A stretch of DNA of 64,000 nt from Paenibacillus pasadenensis (GTDB taxonomy: Bacteria > Bacillota > Bacilli > Paenibacillales > Paenibacillaceae), in the NCBI RefSeq assembly GCF_023715725.1, contig NZ_JAMBOT010000004.1:248001-312000 (forward strand), given 5' to 3'. The translations under genes were made by a program, and so were the position numbers. The notes under the pieces were generated by a model. That model saw only the letters and a list, made by a program, of their open reading frames with translations. It ran no database searches and was not told the DNA's origin. Positions 14,868-24,207 of this stretch are shown piece after piece. How positions within the stretch are numbered: the stretch's first letter is position 1; every line of letters starts with the position of its first letter.

Positions 14868-17189
14868 ATGGCCGCAATGATCCGCGTTCGCAACTATGTG
14901 CAAGGGTTACCACGTGTTTTCTGGACGTATCTGCTTTCCTATTTAATGGTCATTCTTCTGCCTATCGTTATTTTGAGTTATGCCTCTTACAGCTTCACTG
15001 TTGCAACGCTTGAGGATGAGATGAGCCGGGCGATGCTTCATTCCTCCACCCAAAAAAACGCCTCTATTGAAGAAATCATTAATGAGATGCAATCCATTGC
15101 CATCCGGATCGGTCTGGACGGACGATTGGAAAGTTATCTGAACGATTCGGGCAACCAGTATTTGCTGAATGAGACTAGAGATATTTTGAAAACGTTTTCA
15201 ACAACAAACGAAGCGATCGCCTCCATCGACTTTTACGCCAAGGGGGCCAATTTAATCGTCTCGTCAGACGGGTATACGCGCACTTACACCAACTCTCAAA
15301 GAGATCTGTGGATTGACCGGGGTCAGACCTCCGCGGAGCATGGCTTTTGGCTGAGCTCACGAGACCGGGACGAGAATAACCCCATTATGACCTACGTGCT
15401 TAAAGTTCCTGTTCAGCGCAAGGATTCCAAAGGTCTGTTAGCTCTGCACATGTATGAATCCTCCTTGAAAAAAATGCTCCAAAAAACGGAGAGCAATGCG
15501 TTCACGACGACGTACATCCTGGACGAGAGCGGAAATGTCATTACCTCCTCCGGACATTCCGAGCCGGATCTGGAGCATATCAAACAGCTGTTTGCGGTAA
15601 GCAGCGAATCCAGTTCAGAAACCGGATACGGGACGACAAGCCTCTCAGACGGAAAACATCTGCTCACCTATGTCAAAACGCTGCATACAAACTGGACCGT
15701 AGTGTCCGAAACGCCGCTGCAATATTTGCTCTCCAAGCTGTCCTATATTCGCAGTGTCGCATGGATGACGTTTGGCATACTCATGCTGCTCGGCGTATTG
15801 CTGTCCTACGTTATGTCGAGAAGGATGTACAGTCCAATTAAATCACTGATGGACAAGTCCCTTCCTTACAACAAAAAAGCGGAGTTTTCCAGCCAGCTGG
15901 CCGCTCCACGCAAAAACGAGCTTGAAACGATCTCTCAGATTCTCGACAATGTGTTCAGCCGAAACGAAGCATGGGAGCAGCAGTTCCGAACGAACCTGCC
16001 CGCTCTCCGCGAGCGTTTCCTGCTGTCTCTGCTGAATAACAAGTTCAGCAGCATTCATGAGATTAACAGCAAGCTGGAGTTTTTGCATCTTCATTTTCCA
16101 CATCAGGTGTTAGCCGTGTTTGTCATTGAAATCGATGAATACAGCCTGCTGATGGACAGTTATTCCGCGACCGACCAGAATCTGTACAAGTACGCGATTG
16201 TGAATATTGCCGAGGAAATAGCCGCTGCGGGTTCCGTCTGTCTTTCGGCGGAGTCGGATGAGAATCAGTTTGTCCTGCTCGTTAACTTGGATGCCGATGC
16301 GGCAGGCGTCCAGACCCTTCAGCAAAAGCTTCAATTGTTAGGCGAAGAGATTAAACATACGATTAACCAGCTGCTGCGCATCTCCGTTACGATCGGCATC
16401 GGCAACCCCTATTCCCAAATCATGCAGACGCACTATTGTTATAAAGAGGCCAGCGAAGTCATTCGCGCCAAAATCGTAGCCGGAACAAATATGGTGCTGC
16501 TCTACGACGACCTGGTGAAGGAAGCGGACGATGATTTTTATTTGCCGCCTCATTTTTCCACCCATCTGATTAATTTTTTGAAAGCCGGTCAATTGGATGA
16601 AGCGCTGTCCAGCCTGAACGAGCTCTATATGCAGATCAAGGCCCGCACAAAGCTAAACGAGGAGGTTATTTTCCGTATATACAGCCTCATCATTGAGGAT
16701 CTGCTGCGGAATCTGGGGGACATGAATGTCAGCGCGGAAAAAATATTCGGTCGGAACCACCATCTATTCCGTGAGCTCGCCGCCAAAGAGACCGTCCGCT
16801 CCATTCATGAATGGATGTGCGGCGTTATCGGGAAAGTCCACGAAGCAGGCCAGCAGCTGCAGCCTAAAAAAAACGGCTATATCGATACGGTCACTGCTTT
16901 TATGGACCAAAACTATCATCTGGACTTATCGGTAGAGACGATTTCTGAGCAAGTAAATTTGCACTATGCCTATTTGAGCCGAATGTTCAAACAGGAGACG
17001 GGCAAAACAATTCTGGAATATTTGACGATCAAACGGCTGGAGGTCAGTAAAGGGCTGCTAAAGGATACCGAGCATACCGTAAACGACATCGCATCCGGTG
17101 TGGGCTACAACAACGTGAACAGTTTTATCCGGTTTTTCAAACGTTACGAAGGGCTTACTCCCGGGGATTACCGAAAGTCGAACCGATAG
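14868..17189 (+). CDS. Membrane-bound AraC-type regulator with extracellular sensor domain
   Basis: A 773-residue protein. A transmembrane helix near residues 12-36 and another near 292-316 flank an extracellular Cache-like sensor region; a cytoplasmic middle region follows, and a C-terminal AraC double helix-turn-helix covers about residues 668-773 (LSVETISEQVNLHYAYLSRM, then VNDIASGVGYNNVNSFIRFF). I chose the ATG at 14868, which has GCAGGTG correctly spaced; the ATG at 14862 is too close. Its position opposite the sugar importer operon suggests that it senses an extracellular sugar and activates that operon. Confidence 0.88.
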   Translation: MAAMIRVRNYVQGLPRVFWTYLLSYLMVILLPIVILSYASYSFTVATLEDEMSRAMLHSSTQKNASIEEIINEMQSIAIRIGLDGRLESYLNDSGNQYLLNETRDILKTFSTTNEAIASIDFYAKGANLIVSSDGYTRTYTNSQRDLWIDRGQTSAEHGFWLSSRDRDENNPIMTYVLKVPVQRKDSKGLLALHMYESSLKKMLQKTESNAFTTTYILDESGNVITSSGHSEPDLEHIKQLFAVSSESSSETGYGTTSLSDGKHLLTYVKTLHTNWTVVSETPLQYLLSKLSYIRSVAWMTFGILMLLGVLLSYVMSRRMYSPIKSLMDKSLPYNKKAEFSSQLAAPRKNELETISQILDNVFSRNEAWEQQFRTNLPALRERFLLSLLNNKFSSIHEINSKLEFLHLHFPHQVLAVFVIEIDEYSLLMDSYSATDQNLYKYAIVNIAEEIAAAGSVCLSAESDENQFVLLVNLDADAAGVQTLQQKLQLLGEEIKHTINQLLRISVTIGIGNPYSQIMQTHYCYKEASEVIRAKIVAGTNMVLLYDDLVKEADDDFYLPPHFSTHLINFLKAGQLDEALSSLNELYMQIKARTKLNEEVIFRIYSLIIEDLLRNLGDMNVSAEKIFGRNHHLFRELAAKETVRSIHEWMCGVIGKVHEAGQQLQPKKNGYIDTVTAFMDQNYHLDLSVETISEQVNLHYAYLSRMFKQETGKTILEYLTIKRLEVSKGLLKDTEHTVNDIASGVGYNNVNSFIRFFKRYEGLTPGDYRKSNR

Positions 17190-17260
17190 TTGAGGTTGTA
17201 GATTGAGGTTATGAATTATGGATGGATATAGGCTGGCTGCTCGGTTCCAGCGTTGCGCCT

Positions 17261-17494
17261 TCCGTAAGGTCGTCAAACGACCTTAACGAGTTCCTTTCCC
17301 GGGTTATACCCTCCGTAAGGTCGTCAAACGACCTTAATGAGTTCCTTTCCCGGGTTATACCCTCCGTAAGGTCGTCAAACGACCTTAGCGAGTTCCTTTT
17401 CCCGGGTTATACCCTCCGTAAGGTCCACAAACGACCTTAGCGAGTTCCTTTTCCCGGGTTATACCCTCCGTAAGGTCATCAAACGACCTTAACG
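17261..17494. repeat. Hairpin repeat array 1: five units of 51-52 bp
   Basis: Units begin at 17261, 17312, 17363, 17415 and 17467. Each starts TCCGTAAGGTC and contains the palindrome AAGGTCGTCAAACGACCTT, then a conserved GCGAGTTCC...CCCGGGTTATACCC segment. Units 4 and 5 have changes in the left arm (GTCCACAAA, GTCATCAAA). The unit length and the CCGTAAGGTCGT head are the same as in the array at 52246-52590. The intervening sequence is conserved, so this is not a CRISPR. It begins about 70 bases after the AraC-type gene and ends just before the stop of the nuclease-like gene. Confidence 0.9.
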
Positions 17495-17517
17495 CGTGTT
17501 ACCCTAGCGGGTACTTA

Positions 17518-18201
17518 CTATGACTCGTAAATCTCTTTAACGTATTTGTATCGTTTTATCCGTAAATTGTTGGCGCCTATCTCTCTCATAACTCCTCGTT
17601 CGCACAGGGATTTGAGATATTTTGCGGCTGTTCTAGGGGTTGTGCCGATAGATTTTGCCGCTTCAGCAGGGTAGATGTATCCATTGCAACTTCTGGCAAA
17701 TCGCAACAAACCCAATTCAATTAAGCTAAACACAGGCGCTTCTTGAACAGGTGCAGCTGTCACTCCACCAAGCAAATTCTTCATCATCTGCCGGATTAAA
17801 GAAGGATCATTTTGCAGACTGTCATAAGGAATCGAGATGTTCCGGTAGCCGAGAGTTTGAAGATAAATTTCCCGCAGCAGCTCTCTGCTGTATCGGGTAC
17901 GGTCCGTTTGCTGCACATGCGGTCCATAACCCTTAACGTCAATGTTAATACGATGAATTCCCGGCAGCCATGCAAAATCCAAGTAACACGGCGCCCCTCT
18001 CCAATCCAGTACCTCATACTCTGGATGCAAATCGTCAAAAGAACCAAATAGCGGCCACCATATCTCTTTTAGAAAAAGAATTTCGCCATGCGCGTGACCT
18101 CGTTTGAGCCGGTCCTTACCCTCTCCTTTTCGTGCTCGGAGATGGGCATTCAGCCACAATTCATGGGCTTGTTCAAAGCCTTCTAAATCAACTTTCTTCA
18201 T
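17518..18201 (-). CDS. Predicted PD-(D/E)XK nuclease-fold protein with C-terminal winged helix
   Basis: A 227-residue protein starting MKKVDLEGFEQ behind GAGGGAGG. The N-terminal half has the order expected for a DUF559/Vsr-like nuclease fold: a Glu helix (HGEILFLKEIWWPLF), then YLDFAW, about 13 residues later NIDVKGYGPH, then TDRTRYSRELLREIYLQTLG and a final strand (YRNISIPYD). The C-terminal 80 residues look like a winged helix (YIYPAEAAKSIGTTPRTAAK, KSLCERGVMREIG). Its 3' end abuts the hairpin array. I recognise no named family; DNA binding plus cleavage or a degenerate nuclease used as a regulator are both possible. Confidence 0.65.
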   Translation of the reverse strand: MKKVDLEGFEQAHELWLNAHLRARKGEGKDRLKRGHAHGEILFLKEIWWPLFGSFDDLHPEYEVLDWRGAPCYLDFAWLPGIHRINIDVKGYGPHVQQTDRTRYSRELLREIYLQTLGYRNISIPYDSLQNDPSLIRQMMKNLLGGVTAAPVQEAPVFSLIELGLLRFARSCNGYIYPAEAAKSIGTTPRTAAKYLKSLCERGVMREIGANNLRIKRYKYVKEIYES

Positions 18202-18397
18202 TGCTATCCTCCCTCTGGAACGCAAAATAAAACGCCCTGAATCCGCATTAAGAGAAGCGCAACCCTTCTGGCAAGGATTACGACAACGCTTAACGGGAAT
18301 ACAGGACGTTCTTCGTCACCGTTTATAGAAAATTCTACCTGTTTATGATTGTAGCCAGCCGCCGCTTGAATAACAAGCGCAAAATCTTAAATAATCC

Positions 18398-18811
18398 CTA
18401 CTCCAAAAATCTCCGCGCATATTCTGGTTTAGGAATCATACATTGCTCCGTTTTGCCGAACCACTTATAGCGGTTGCGTGCTATAAATGCATAAACCGAA
18501 TCCCGCAAGGGAGAAGGAACGATTCTAGCTACGCTGATCATAGAGTATGGCCATCGCAGCCGCCGGGTGACCCGAAGCGCCGCTGTTGAGCGCGTAAAGG
18601 CCCGGCCATTTTCAATCAGTACAATCGTCCCTAAGTTATCCCCGGACAGCTTGTACTGCTCCAGCAGCTTCTGTCCGGCATCCGATTGCAGCGATGCAAA
18701 ACGGAAATACCCATTGTTGTCATGCTGCAGGACAAACTGCACGGCCCCGCTGCATAAATTGCAGACTCCGTCAAAAAGGATGACGGCATTGTTGCTGGCA
18801 GGATCGTTCAT
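18398..18811 (-). CDS. DCC-type thiol-disulfide oxidoreductase family protein (DUF393)
   Basis: A 137-residue protein with the family signature VILFDGVCNLCSGAVQF, whose CxxC lies in the first 25 residues, and the C-terminal KWFGKTEQCMIP. The ATG at 18811 follows AAAGGAG; a longer frame upstream has no ribosome site. DUF393 proteins are thioredoxin-fold oxidoreductases whose substrates are mostly unknown. It appears monocistronic. Confidence 0.88.
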   Translation of the reverse strand: MNDPASNNAVILFDGVCNLCSGAVQFVLQHDNNGYFRFASLQSDAGQKLLEQYKLSGDNLGTIVLIENGRAFTRSTAALRVTRRLRWPYSMISVARIVPSPLRDSVYAFIARNRYKWFGKTEQCMIPKPEYARRFLE

Positions 18812-19091
18812 GCGCGAGGCTCCTTTATTATCGTTATCTCGTCCGGGACTCCGCGCTCTTTTTAAACTACGATTTCCAAAGCTTGAGCATGTCCTCCATG
18901 TTAGCTCTACTATAACATTTGGCGAATGTAACATACACGGAAAGCAATTAACTAACCATTTACATAAAAGAAAACTTACAAATCTCCGAACATGTAAAGG
19001 ATTAAATATCCATTACTGGTTATTGACCAACGATTAAAGAGCCACTAGAATTACTGTTGTTCCATATTATTCTATTTCGAGGAGTCGTCCT

Positions 19092-20486
19092 ATGGTATAC
19101 CTATTAAACAAGAACACCCTGCGCCTGACAGCAGGCGCGCTGCTTGCAAGCTCGGTACTGCTCGCTAACGTTCCGATTACTAAGGCGAACGAAGCCGCTC
19201 CTCCCATTCCTGACATCAGTGCCTGGTCCATCCCTGCTCTCCATGAAGGGGAGAAATACGGCATTTACCCGCTGGAATGGTATTATGACGGCTTCCGCAA
19301 GCCGATTACAGACGAGAAGTACAGCGCTCTAATCGAAGCGACGGGCCAAAAGCTTGCCGGATTAGGCTTTGCCAAAACCGGAACACTGGAAACCGGCGCC
19401 GCGTCCTCCAAAACAATTAATAGAGGCCAACTTGTGAAAGCGCTATATAACGCTCTGGCGCAATACGACCTGCCTGCTGAGCTCAAAGCTTCCTCGGCTG
19501 ATGCAGCGCAATATTTTCAACAAATCGGGGTATTAAAAGGCAGCGGCAAAAGCCTTGGCCTGGACCAGCCCGCTACCGTTGAGCAGGCAGCCGTACTGGC
19601 AAGCCGTCTGGTAGAGTACGCCTTCGCCGCCGCAGACAAAGGCGCCAAAGGCTTGATGTGGAAAGTGACGCATGGCGGCAATACGCTTTACCTGCTGGGA
19701 TCCATCCATATCGGCTCCCCGGCGATGTACCCGATGCACCCAAGTGTCAAGGAAGCGTTCAACAGCTCTGACTCGCTGTGGCTGGAAGCCAACCTGCAAT
19801 CCGATCCTGCAGCGATGCAATACTATATGAACAAAACTACCTTCAACGATAACAGTACGATCAAGGATCATATTGCTCCGGAAACCTATCAAAAGCTGGT
19901 TGACGTATCCAAACAGATGGGTATTCCCGAAGGCGCTTACGACAGCTACAAGCCTTGGGTGGTTTCCAACGATCTGTCTCTCGCATCCCTCGTGGAATCG
20001 CCGGATCAGCTCGCTCAAGCCGCTTCGTCGGGCATTGATTTGTACTTTACGACCAGTGCGATGATGAATGAGATGCCGATCAAAGAACTGGAGGGCATCA
20101 AATTCCAAGCGGATCTGCTCAGCGGGGTTCCGGCTGCCGATCAAGAGAAAGAGTTGAACAAACTGCTGGATTTACTGTTGTCCCCTGAAGCCGTCAAGCA
20201 AAGTGCAGAGCAATTCAAACGTATGCAGCAGCTTTGGACCGATGGAAACCTGACCGATTTTTCCGGGATTTTTAGTGAGAGTTCAGAGTCAACTTCGAGT
20301 GGACTGTCTAGCCGTCTCTTCGGCGAACGCGACAAAAATATGGCGGCCAAGCTGGACGAGCTGTTGAAGCAGCCTGGCGAATCGACCTCTTTTGTCGTTG
20401 TCGGCGCAGGGCATTTTGCTCAGAAGGGTATGGTCATCGATCTGCTTAAAGAAAAAGGCTACAATGTGGAGTTTTTAGGCGAGTAG
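19092..20486 (+). CDS. Secreted TraB/GumN (TIKI-like) family protein with SLH-like N-terminal region
   Basis: A 464-residue protein with a signal peptide (cleavage near ITKANEAA). Residues about 40-170 resemble paired S-layer-homology-like repeats (INRGQLVKALYNALAQYDL, VEQAAVLASRLVEYAF). The TraB/GumN domain follows, with LYLLGSIHIGSPAMYP and the C-terminal FVVVGAGHFAQKG carrying the conserved Gly-His motifs of the Tiki/TraB metalloprotease-like family. GAGGAG precedes the ATG. It probably acts outside the cell or at the wall. A terminator follows at once. Confidence 0.85.
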   Translation: MVYLLNKNTLRLTAGALLASSVLLANVPITKANEAAPPIPDISAWSIPALHEGEKYGIYPLEWYYDGFRKPITDEKYSALIEATGQKLAGLGFAKTGTLETGAASSKTINRGQLVKALYNALAQYDLPAELKASSADAAQYFQQIGVLKGSGKSLGLDQPATVEQAAVLASRLVEYAFAAADKGAKGLMWKVTHGGNTLYLLGSIHIGSPAMYPMHPSVKEAFNSSDSLWLEANLQSDPAAMQYYMNKTTFNDNSTIKDHIAPETYQKLVDVSKQMGIPEGAYDSYKPWVVSNDLSLASLVESPDQLAQAASSGIDLYFTTSAMMNEMPIKELEGIKFQADLLSGVPAADQEKELNKLLDLLLSPEAVKQSAEQFKRMQQLWTDGNLTDFSGIFSESSESTSSGLSSRLFGERDKNMAAKLDELLKQPGESTSFVVVGAGHFAQKGMVIDLLKEKGYNVEFLGE

Positions 20487-20499
20487 GCAATTAAAACTG

Positions 20500-20545
20500 A
20501 AACCCTCGTATCTGGCTGCTTGGCAGTCTGATTCGAGGGTTTTTG
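20500..20545 (+). terminator. Intrinsic terminator of the TraB-like gene
   Basis: AACCCTCG...CGAGGGTT followed by T4, with a smaller GCTGCTTGGCAG hairpin in the loop. Confidence 0.75.
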
Positions 20546-20581
20546 GCGATTTGATTAACAGGTGAAAATTATTTCTAACAC

Positions 20582-20637
20582 AAAAACGGCCCCCATTACG
20601 AATTAGCAATAGGCTACTTTCGTCATGAAGGCCGTTC
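20582..20637 (-). terminator. Possible terminator of the Fe-S carrier gene
   Basis: On the minus strand AACGGCC pairs with GGCCGTT, followed by T5. The loop is long (38 bases), so the call is moderate. Confidence 0.5.
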
Positions 20638-20661
20638 CTATCCATCACGCCACTACAGCAA

Positions 20662-21024
20662 TCAGCACTCGCCAGCCGCAGCCGGCTTGCCAGCATCCTT
20701 GGCCGTGCGGAAGCTCGATCCGCAGCCGCAGGTAACAGTGGCATTCGGATTATGAATGGTGAAGCCGCCCCCCATGGCGCCTTCCTTCCAATCAATCTCC
20801 AGGCCGCGCAAGTATTTGGCGCTCTCGTTATCTACGATTACTTTAACGCCGTTCACATCCAGCTCCTGGTCTTCTGCCTTCTGCTCGTCGTCAAAGCCCA
20901 TGCCGTAGGAAAAGCCGCTGCAGCCGCCTTCCTTAACGCCCACGCGCAGGAACAGCCCTTGGCCTTCCTCCGCCGCCAGCATTTCTTTTATTTTATCCGA
21001 GGCCGATTCACTGATCTCGATCAT
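20662..21024 (-). CDS. HesB/IscA/ErpA-type iron-sulfur cluster carrier
   Basis: A 120-residue A-type carrier with the three conserved cysteines in GGCSGFSYGM and TCGCGSSF. I start at the ATG at 21024 (MIEISESASDK) because AGGAGG lies nine bases upstream; the ATG at 21033 would be only a base or two from it. The central MGGGFTIHNPNA segment is typical. It probably delivers Fe-S clusters to apo-proteins and resembles B. subtilis YutM, whose neighbours there (YutI, YuzB, YutJ types) also occur nearby here. Confidence 0.92.
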   Translation of the reverse strand: MIEISESASDKIKEMLAAEEGQGLFLRVGVKEGGCSGFSYGMGFDDEQKAEDQELDVNGVKVIVDNESAKYLRGLEIDWKEGAMGGGFTIHNPNATVTCGCGSSFRTAKDAGKPAAAGEC

Positions 21025-21564
21025 ATTCTTCATCCTCCTGTTCAGAAACGAACTAAAGGCCAACTGTACCCGGCCTGATTACATAATTCAAGTATACTCC
21101 TCTTCCCCGTCCGGCTCAAGGGATGAACGCGCACGAAACACTCCTCTCTGGAACGTCAGCCTGCTTTTAATGGAACGTCGACACCTCATGAAGCTTTCAA
21201 TCCGTCTGCTCAAAATATCGAATCTCCCGCCGCGCGTTTCCTCCGCTATTATCCGCCGTACAAAGACAAACTCGCTCTTGCTTGCCGCTTTACTCCGTCA
21301 CCGCGTCCGCTCAAGACGGACAGAACGGCTTTGTTGCCATCTCTGCATTACGTTCCCAAATCCTGTTTTCCTGTTGAAGCTTCACAACCGAAGGTTTATA
21401 ATGAATACGATTTGTTTGCAGTAAACGCTCGGGAAAGTTCTTTTTTTCACAAGGTCGGATGGGCTAACAAGTGCTGTTATCGCCTGCCGATTATATCTTT
21501 ATCGCATTGCCCGCCACGGCCAGCCGGACGGGCCTCAGGGTTACCGGACAAGGAGGTCCTTTAG
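21025..21564. other. 540-base gap upstream of mqnE
   Basis: It holds one recognisable signal, the promoter at 21374-21402, and an mqnE leader of about 155 bases. A plus-strand frame is open from about 21126 to a TAG touching the mqnE start, but it has no credible start codon or ribosome site, and the promoter lies within it. I see no RNA motif that I can name. Confidence 0.5.
21374..21402 (+). promoter_or_regulatory. Sigma-A promoter of mqnE
   Basis: TTGAAG (21374-21379), a 17-base spacer and TATAAT (21397-21402). It predicts a leader of about 155 bases. Confidence 0.7.
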
Positions 21565-22668
21565 ATGAACATCATTACCCCGACGGAAGCGTCCGTCATG
21601 CAAGGGATTCGCGAGAAGGTCGCAGCTGGCGAACGGCTCAGCCTCGAAGACGGTGTGTTCCTGTACCGGTCCGACGATCTGCTCAGCATCGGCCAGATGG
21701 CCAATGAAGCCAATTTGCGCAAGAACGGCAAGCGGGTTTATTTTATCGATACGATGACGCTCTACTTCACCAATGTGTGCGAAGCGCGCTGCGCATTTTG
21801 CAGCTTCCGCAAGGACGAGGGCGACGAGGGCGCATATACGCTCACTCCGCAGGAAATGATCGACTATGTCGATAAGCATATTACGCCAACCGTACGCGAG
21901 TTCCATATTGTCGGCGGCCATAACCAGCATGTCCCGTTCCAATATTACATTGATTCCATCGCCGCACTCAAAAAGCAGTATCCGCATGTGACGCTTAAGA
22001 CATACACGGCTGCCGAAATCGATTTCTTCTCCCGCATCAGCGGCCTTAGCTACCGCGAGGTGCTTCAAGAGCTGCAGAAAGCGGGCCTGGAGTCGCTTAC
22101 CGGCGGCGGCGCAGAAATTCTTTCCGATCAATACCGCAAAAAGATGCGGGTTGAAAAAGCCGATGTCAGCCAGTATTTGCAGGTCCACCGCACTGCTCAC
22201 GAGCTTGGCATCAAAACGCATACGACGATGCTGTACGGAGCCGTGGAAACCCACGAGCAGCGCATTCAGCATATGATGTCGATTCGCGAGCTGCAGGACG
22301 AGACAAACGGCTTCCTCGTGTTCATCCCGTTATCCATGCAGCCTCATAGTCCAAAAGCGGGCATCCGCCGCCGCAACTCGGCCTATGAGGATCTGAAGAC
22401 GATTGCGATCAGCCGTCTGATGCTGGACAACTTTAACCATATTAAAGCTTACTTCATTAATATTGGCCCTCAGCTGACGCAGGTTTCGCTGACGATGGGA
22501 GCCTCCGACGTACACGGCACGCTCGTGCGCGAACGCATCAGCCATTCCGCCGGGGCTCTGACTCCTGAAGGACTGTCAAGAGAAGACCTGATCTGGTTAA
22601 TAAAAGGTGCGGGCAGAATTCCGGTAGAACGCGACACCTTCTACAACGAGATCAAAGTTTTTGAGTAA
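21565..22668 (+). CDS. mqnE: Aminofutalosine synthase MqnE (radical SAM)
   Basis: A 367-residue radical SAM enzyme. The cluster-binding motif is CEARCAFCSF (CxxxCxxC), preceded by TLYFTNV. Downstream motifs AAEIDF, GGGAEI, TTMLYGAVETHEQRIQHM and LQDETNGFLVFIPL are those of MqnE rather than MqnC. It joins the enolpyruvyl ether of chorismate with adenosine to make aminofutalosine, the second step of the futalosine route to menaquinone. The ATG follows AAGGAGG. A UbiD-type decarboxylase gene at 26096 fits a late step of the same pathway. Confidence 0.92.
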   Translation: MNIITPTEASVMQGIREKVAAGERLSLEDGVFLYRSDDLLSIGQMANEANLRKNGKRVYFIDTMTLYFTNVCEARCAFCSFRKDEGDEGAYTLTPQEMIDYVDKHITPTVREFHIVGGHNQHVPFQYYIDSIAALKKQYPHVTLKTYTAAEIDFFSRISGLSYREVLQELQKAGLESLTGGGAEILSDQYRKKMRVEKADVSQYLQVHRTAHELGIKTHTTMLYGAVETHEQRIQHMMSIRELQDETNGFLVFIPLSMQPHSPKAGIRRRNSAYEDLKTIAISRLMLDNFNHIKAYFINIGPQLTQVSLTMGASDVHGTLVRERISHSAGALTPEGLSREDLIWLIKGAGRIPVERDTFYNEIKVFE

Positions 22669-22733
22669 AGCGTGCCGTCTGCGAGCATATTAGGTTCATC
22701 CATCAGCTGAATTAAAGCAGGGGTTGGGATACA

Positions 22734-23801
22734 ATGAAAAGATTTGTTATTTTGGGTGGCGGATATGGGGGCATGGCTCTTGCCGAAGAGCTGCTGGACG
22801 GAGACATCCCTTCCGACACCATTATTGTGCTGATTGACCGCATGCCTTTTCAAGGCCTCAAAACGGAGTATTATTCACTCGCCGCCGGCACATCGCCGGA
22901 AATTGACCTGAGAGTCGCTTTTCCGAGCGATTCGCGGCTGCTCATTACCTATGGCGAAGTGACCGGCATTGATTTGGACAACAAACGTGTGTTGCTTGAA
23001 GGCCAGGATCCGGTGTCGTACGATTGGCTGACGATTGGGCTCGGCTGCACGGACAACTACCACGGCATTCCCGGGGCGGAGAAATACTCCTGCAGCCTCC
23101 AGACGTTCGCTTCTACGCGCCGCACCTATCAGATGCTTGGCGATGTGAAGCCTTACGGTCAAGTCTCCATTATCGGGGGCGGCCTGAGCGGCGTCGAGAT
23201 TGCAGCGGAGCTGCGCGAGGCACGCAAAGATTTGAACATCCGCATTATCGACCGCGGACCGAGCATTTTGTCGGCATTCCCCCAAAAGCTGAAAACGTAC
23301 GTGTCCGCCTGGTTTCTGGAGCATCATGTGGAAATGCGCGGGCATGTATCGCTGAAGCTGCTGGAAGGCGGCATTCTGCATGACGGCAACTCCCCGGAGT
23401 CCATCTACACCGATGCGACGGTGTGGACGGCAGGCATCAAACCTGTCGGCGTTGTAGAGGATTTGAACGTAGCGAAGGACAATCAGGGACGGCTCGTCGT
23501 AAACGAGCTGCACCAGCTGCCGGAATACCCCGAGGTGTTCGTAATCGGCGACTGCGCATCCGTGCCCTTCTCTCCAAGCGGCCAGCTGGCTGGAGCGATG
23601 GGAGGCCAGGTAGCCGGGGTTATGCAGGCATACTGGAAAGGCCGGACGCCGAAGGTTGGCAAAATCAAGCTGAAAGGTACGCTCGGTTCGCTCGGCAAAA
23701 AAGCCGGCTTCGGCCTCATGGGCAAAACGGCCATTATGGGCCGCGTGCCGCGAGTACTCAAAACCGGCGTATTATGGCGTTCCAAAAACCATTTCGGCTG
23801 A
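22734..23801 (+). CDS. NAD(P)/FAD-dependent oxidoreductase (NDH-2-like, YutJ type)
   Basis: A 355-residue two-dinucleotide-binding flavoprotein. The N-terminal FAD motif is ILGGGYGGMALAEEL, the second Rossmann motif VSIIGGGLSGVEIAAEL, and the C-terminal FAD contact VFVIGDCA. It is shorter than classical NDH-2 (about 400 residues) and lacks an obvious membrane-anchoring amphipathic tail. It resembles B. subtilis YutJ, whose gene neighbours yuzB there, as here. GGGG upstream of the ATG serves as the ribosome site. The electron acceptor is unknown. Confidence 0.85.
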   Translation: MKRFVILGGGYGGMALAEELLDGDIPSDTIIVLIDRMPFQGLKTEYYSLAAGTSPEIDLRVAFPSDSRLLITYGEVTGIDLDNKRVLLEGQDPVSYDWLTIGLGCTDNYHGIPGAEKYSCSLQTFASTRRTYQMLGDVKPYGQVSIIGGGLSGVEIAAELREARKDLNIRIIDRGPSILSAFPQKLKTYVSAWFLEHHVEMRGHVSLKLLEGGILHDGNSPESIYTDATVWTAGIKPVGVVEDLNVAKDNQGRLVVNELHQLPEYPEVFVIGDCASVPFSPSGQLAGAMGGQVAGVMQAYWKGRTPKVGKIKLKGTLGSLGKKAGFGLMGKTAIMGRVPRVLKTGVLWRSKNHFG

Positions 23802-23826
23802 CCGTCGGCTGTACCTGTAATCCAAG

Positions 23827-24099
23827 TTACAAATCGTCGATCAGCTTGTCCAGCGCTTCGCGCTCAGCGGCCTTGCGGACTATGTTCTCCTGCAGGGCCG
23901 TTTCCAATTGTTCAATCGTCTCGGCGCTGACGATCTCGCCGTCGACCATAGCAAAGGGCGACAGGTAACATTCGCCGCAGTTGCCAAGACAACCGTATTC
24001 AATGACCTCGTATCGGTCATCCTGTTCAAGAGCGTTCATCAGCCTGTCCGTGCCATGGTGCATGTTGCTGGAACAGAATTCGATGACGGGCTTCAGCAT
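23827..24099 (-). CDS. YuzB-type DUF1450 protein
   Basis: A 90-residue protein with an early cysteine (IEFCSSN) and a later CLGNCGECYLSPFA cluster, matching the DUF1450/YuzB family, whose fold resembles thioredoxin-like ferredoxins. AAGGTGG precedes the ATG. It converges with the YutJ-like gene and diverges from the NifU-domain gene. Function unknown; the neighbourhood suggests redox or Fe-S metabolism. Confidence 0.85.
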   Translation of the reverse strand: MLKPVIEFCSSNMHHGTDRLMNALEQDDRYEVIEYGCLGNCGECYLSPFAMVDGEIVSAETIEQLETALQENIVRKAAEREALDKLIDDL

Positions 24100-24207
24100 G
24101 ATTTGACCACCTTCAAAATGGAAAGCCAGGCCTTAACAGTCGGCGCTCGCCTCCGTTTTCAATTGCGTTGCTTTGTATTATAATAGGTAAGAAAGGAGTT
24201 GATTGCA

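Noticed and set aside
17222..17440. ORF across hairpin array 1
   Set aside because: Its repetitive peptide is just a translation of the 52-bp repeat; no ribosome site.
21126..21564. Long plus-strand open frame ending against the mqnE start
   Set aside because: No credible start codon or ribosome site, and a good promoter for mqnE lies within it.
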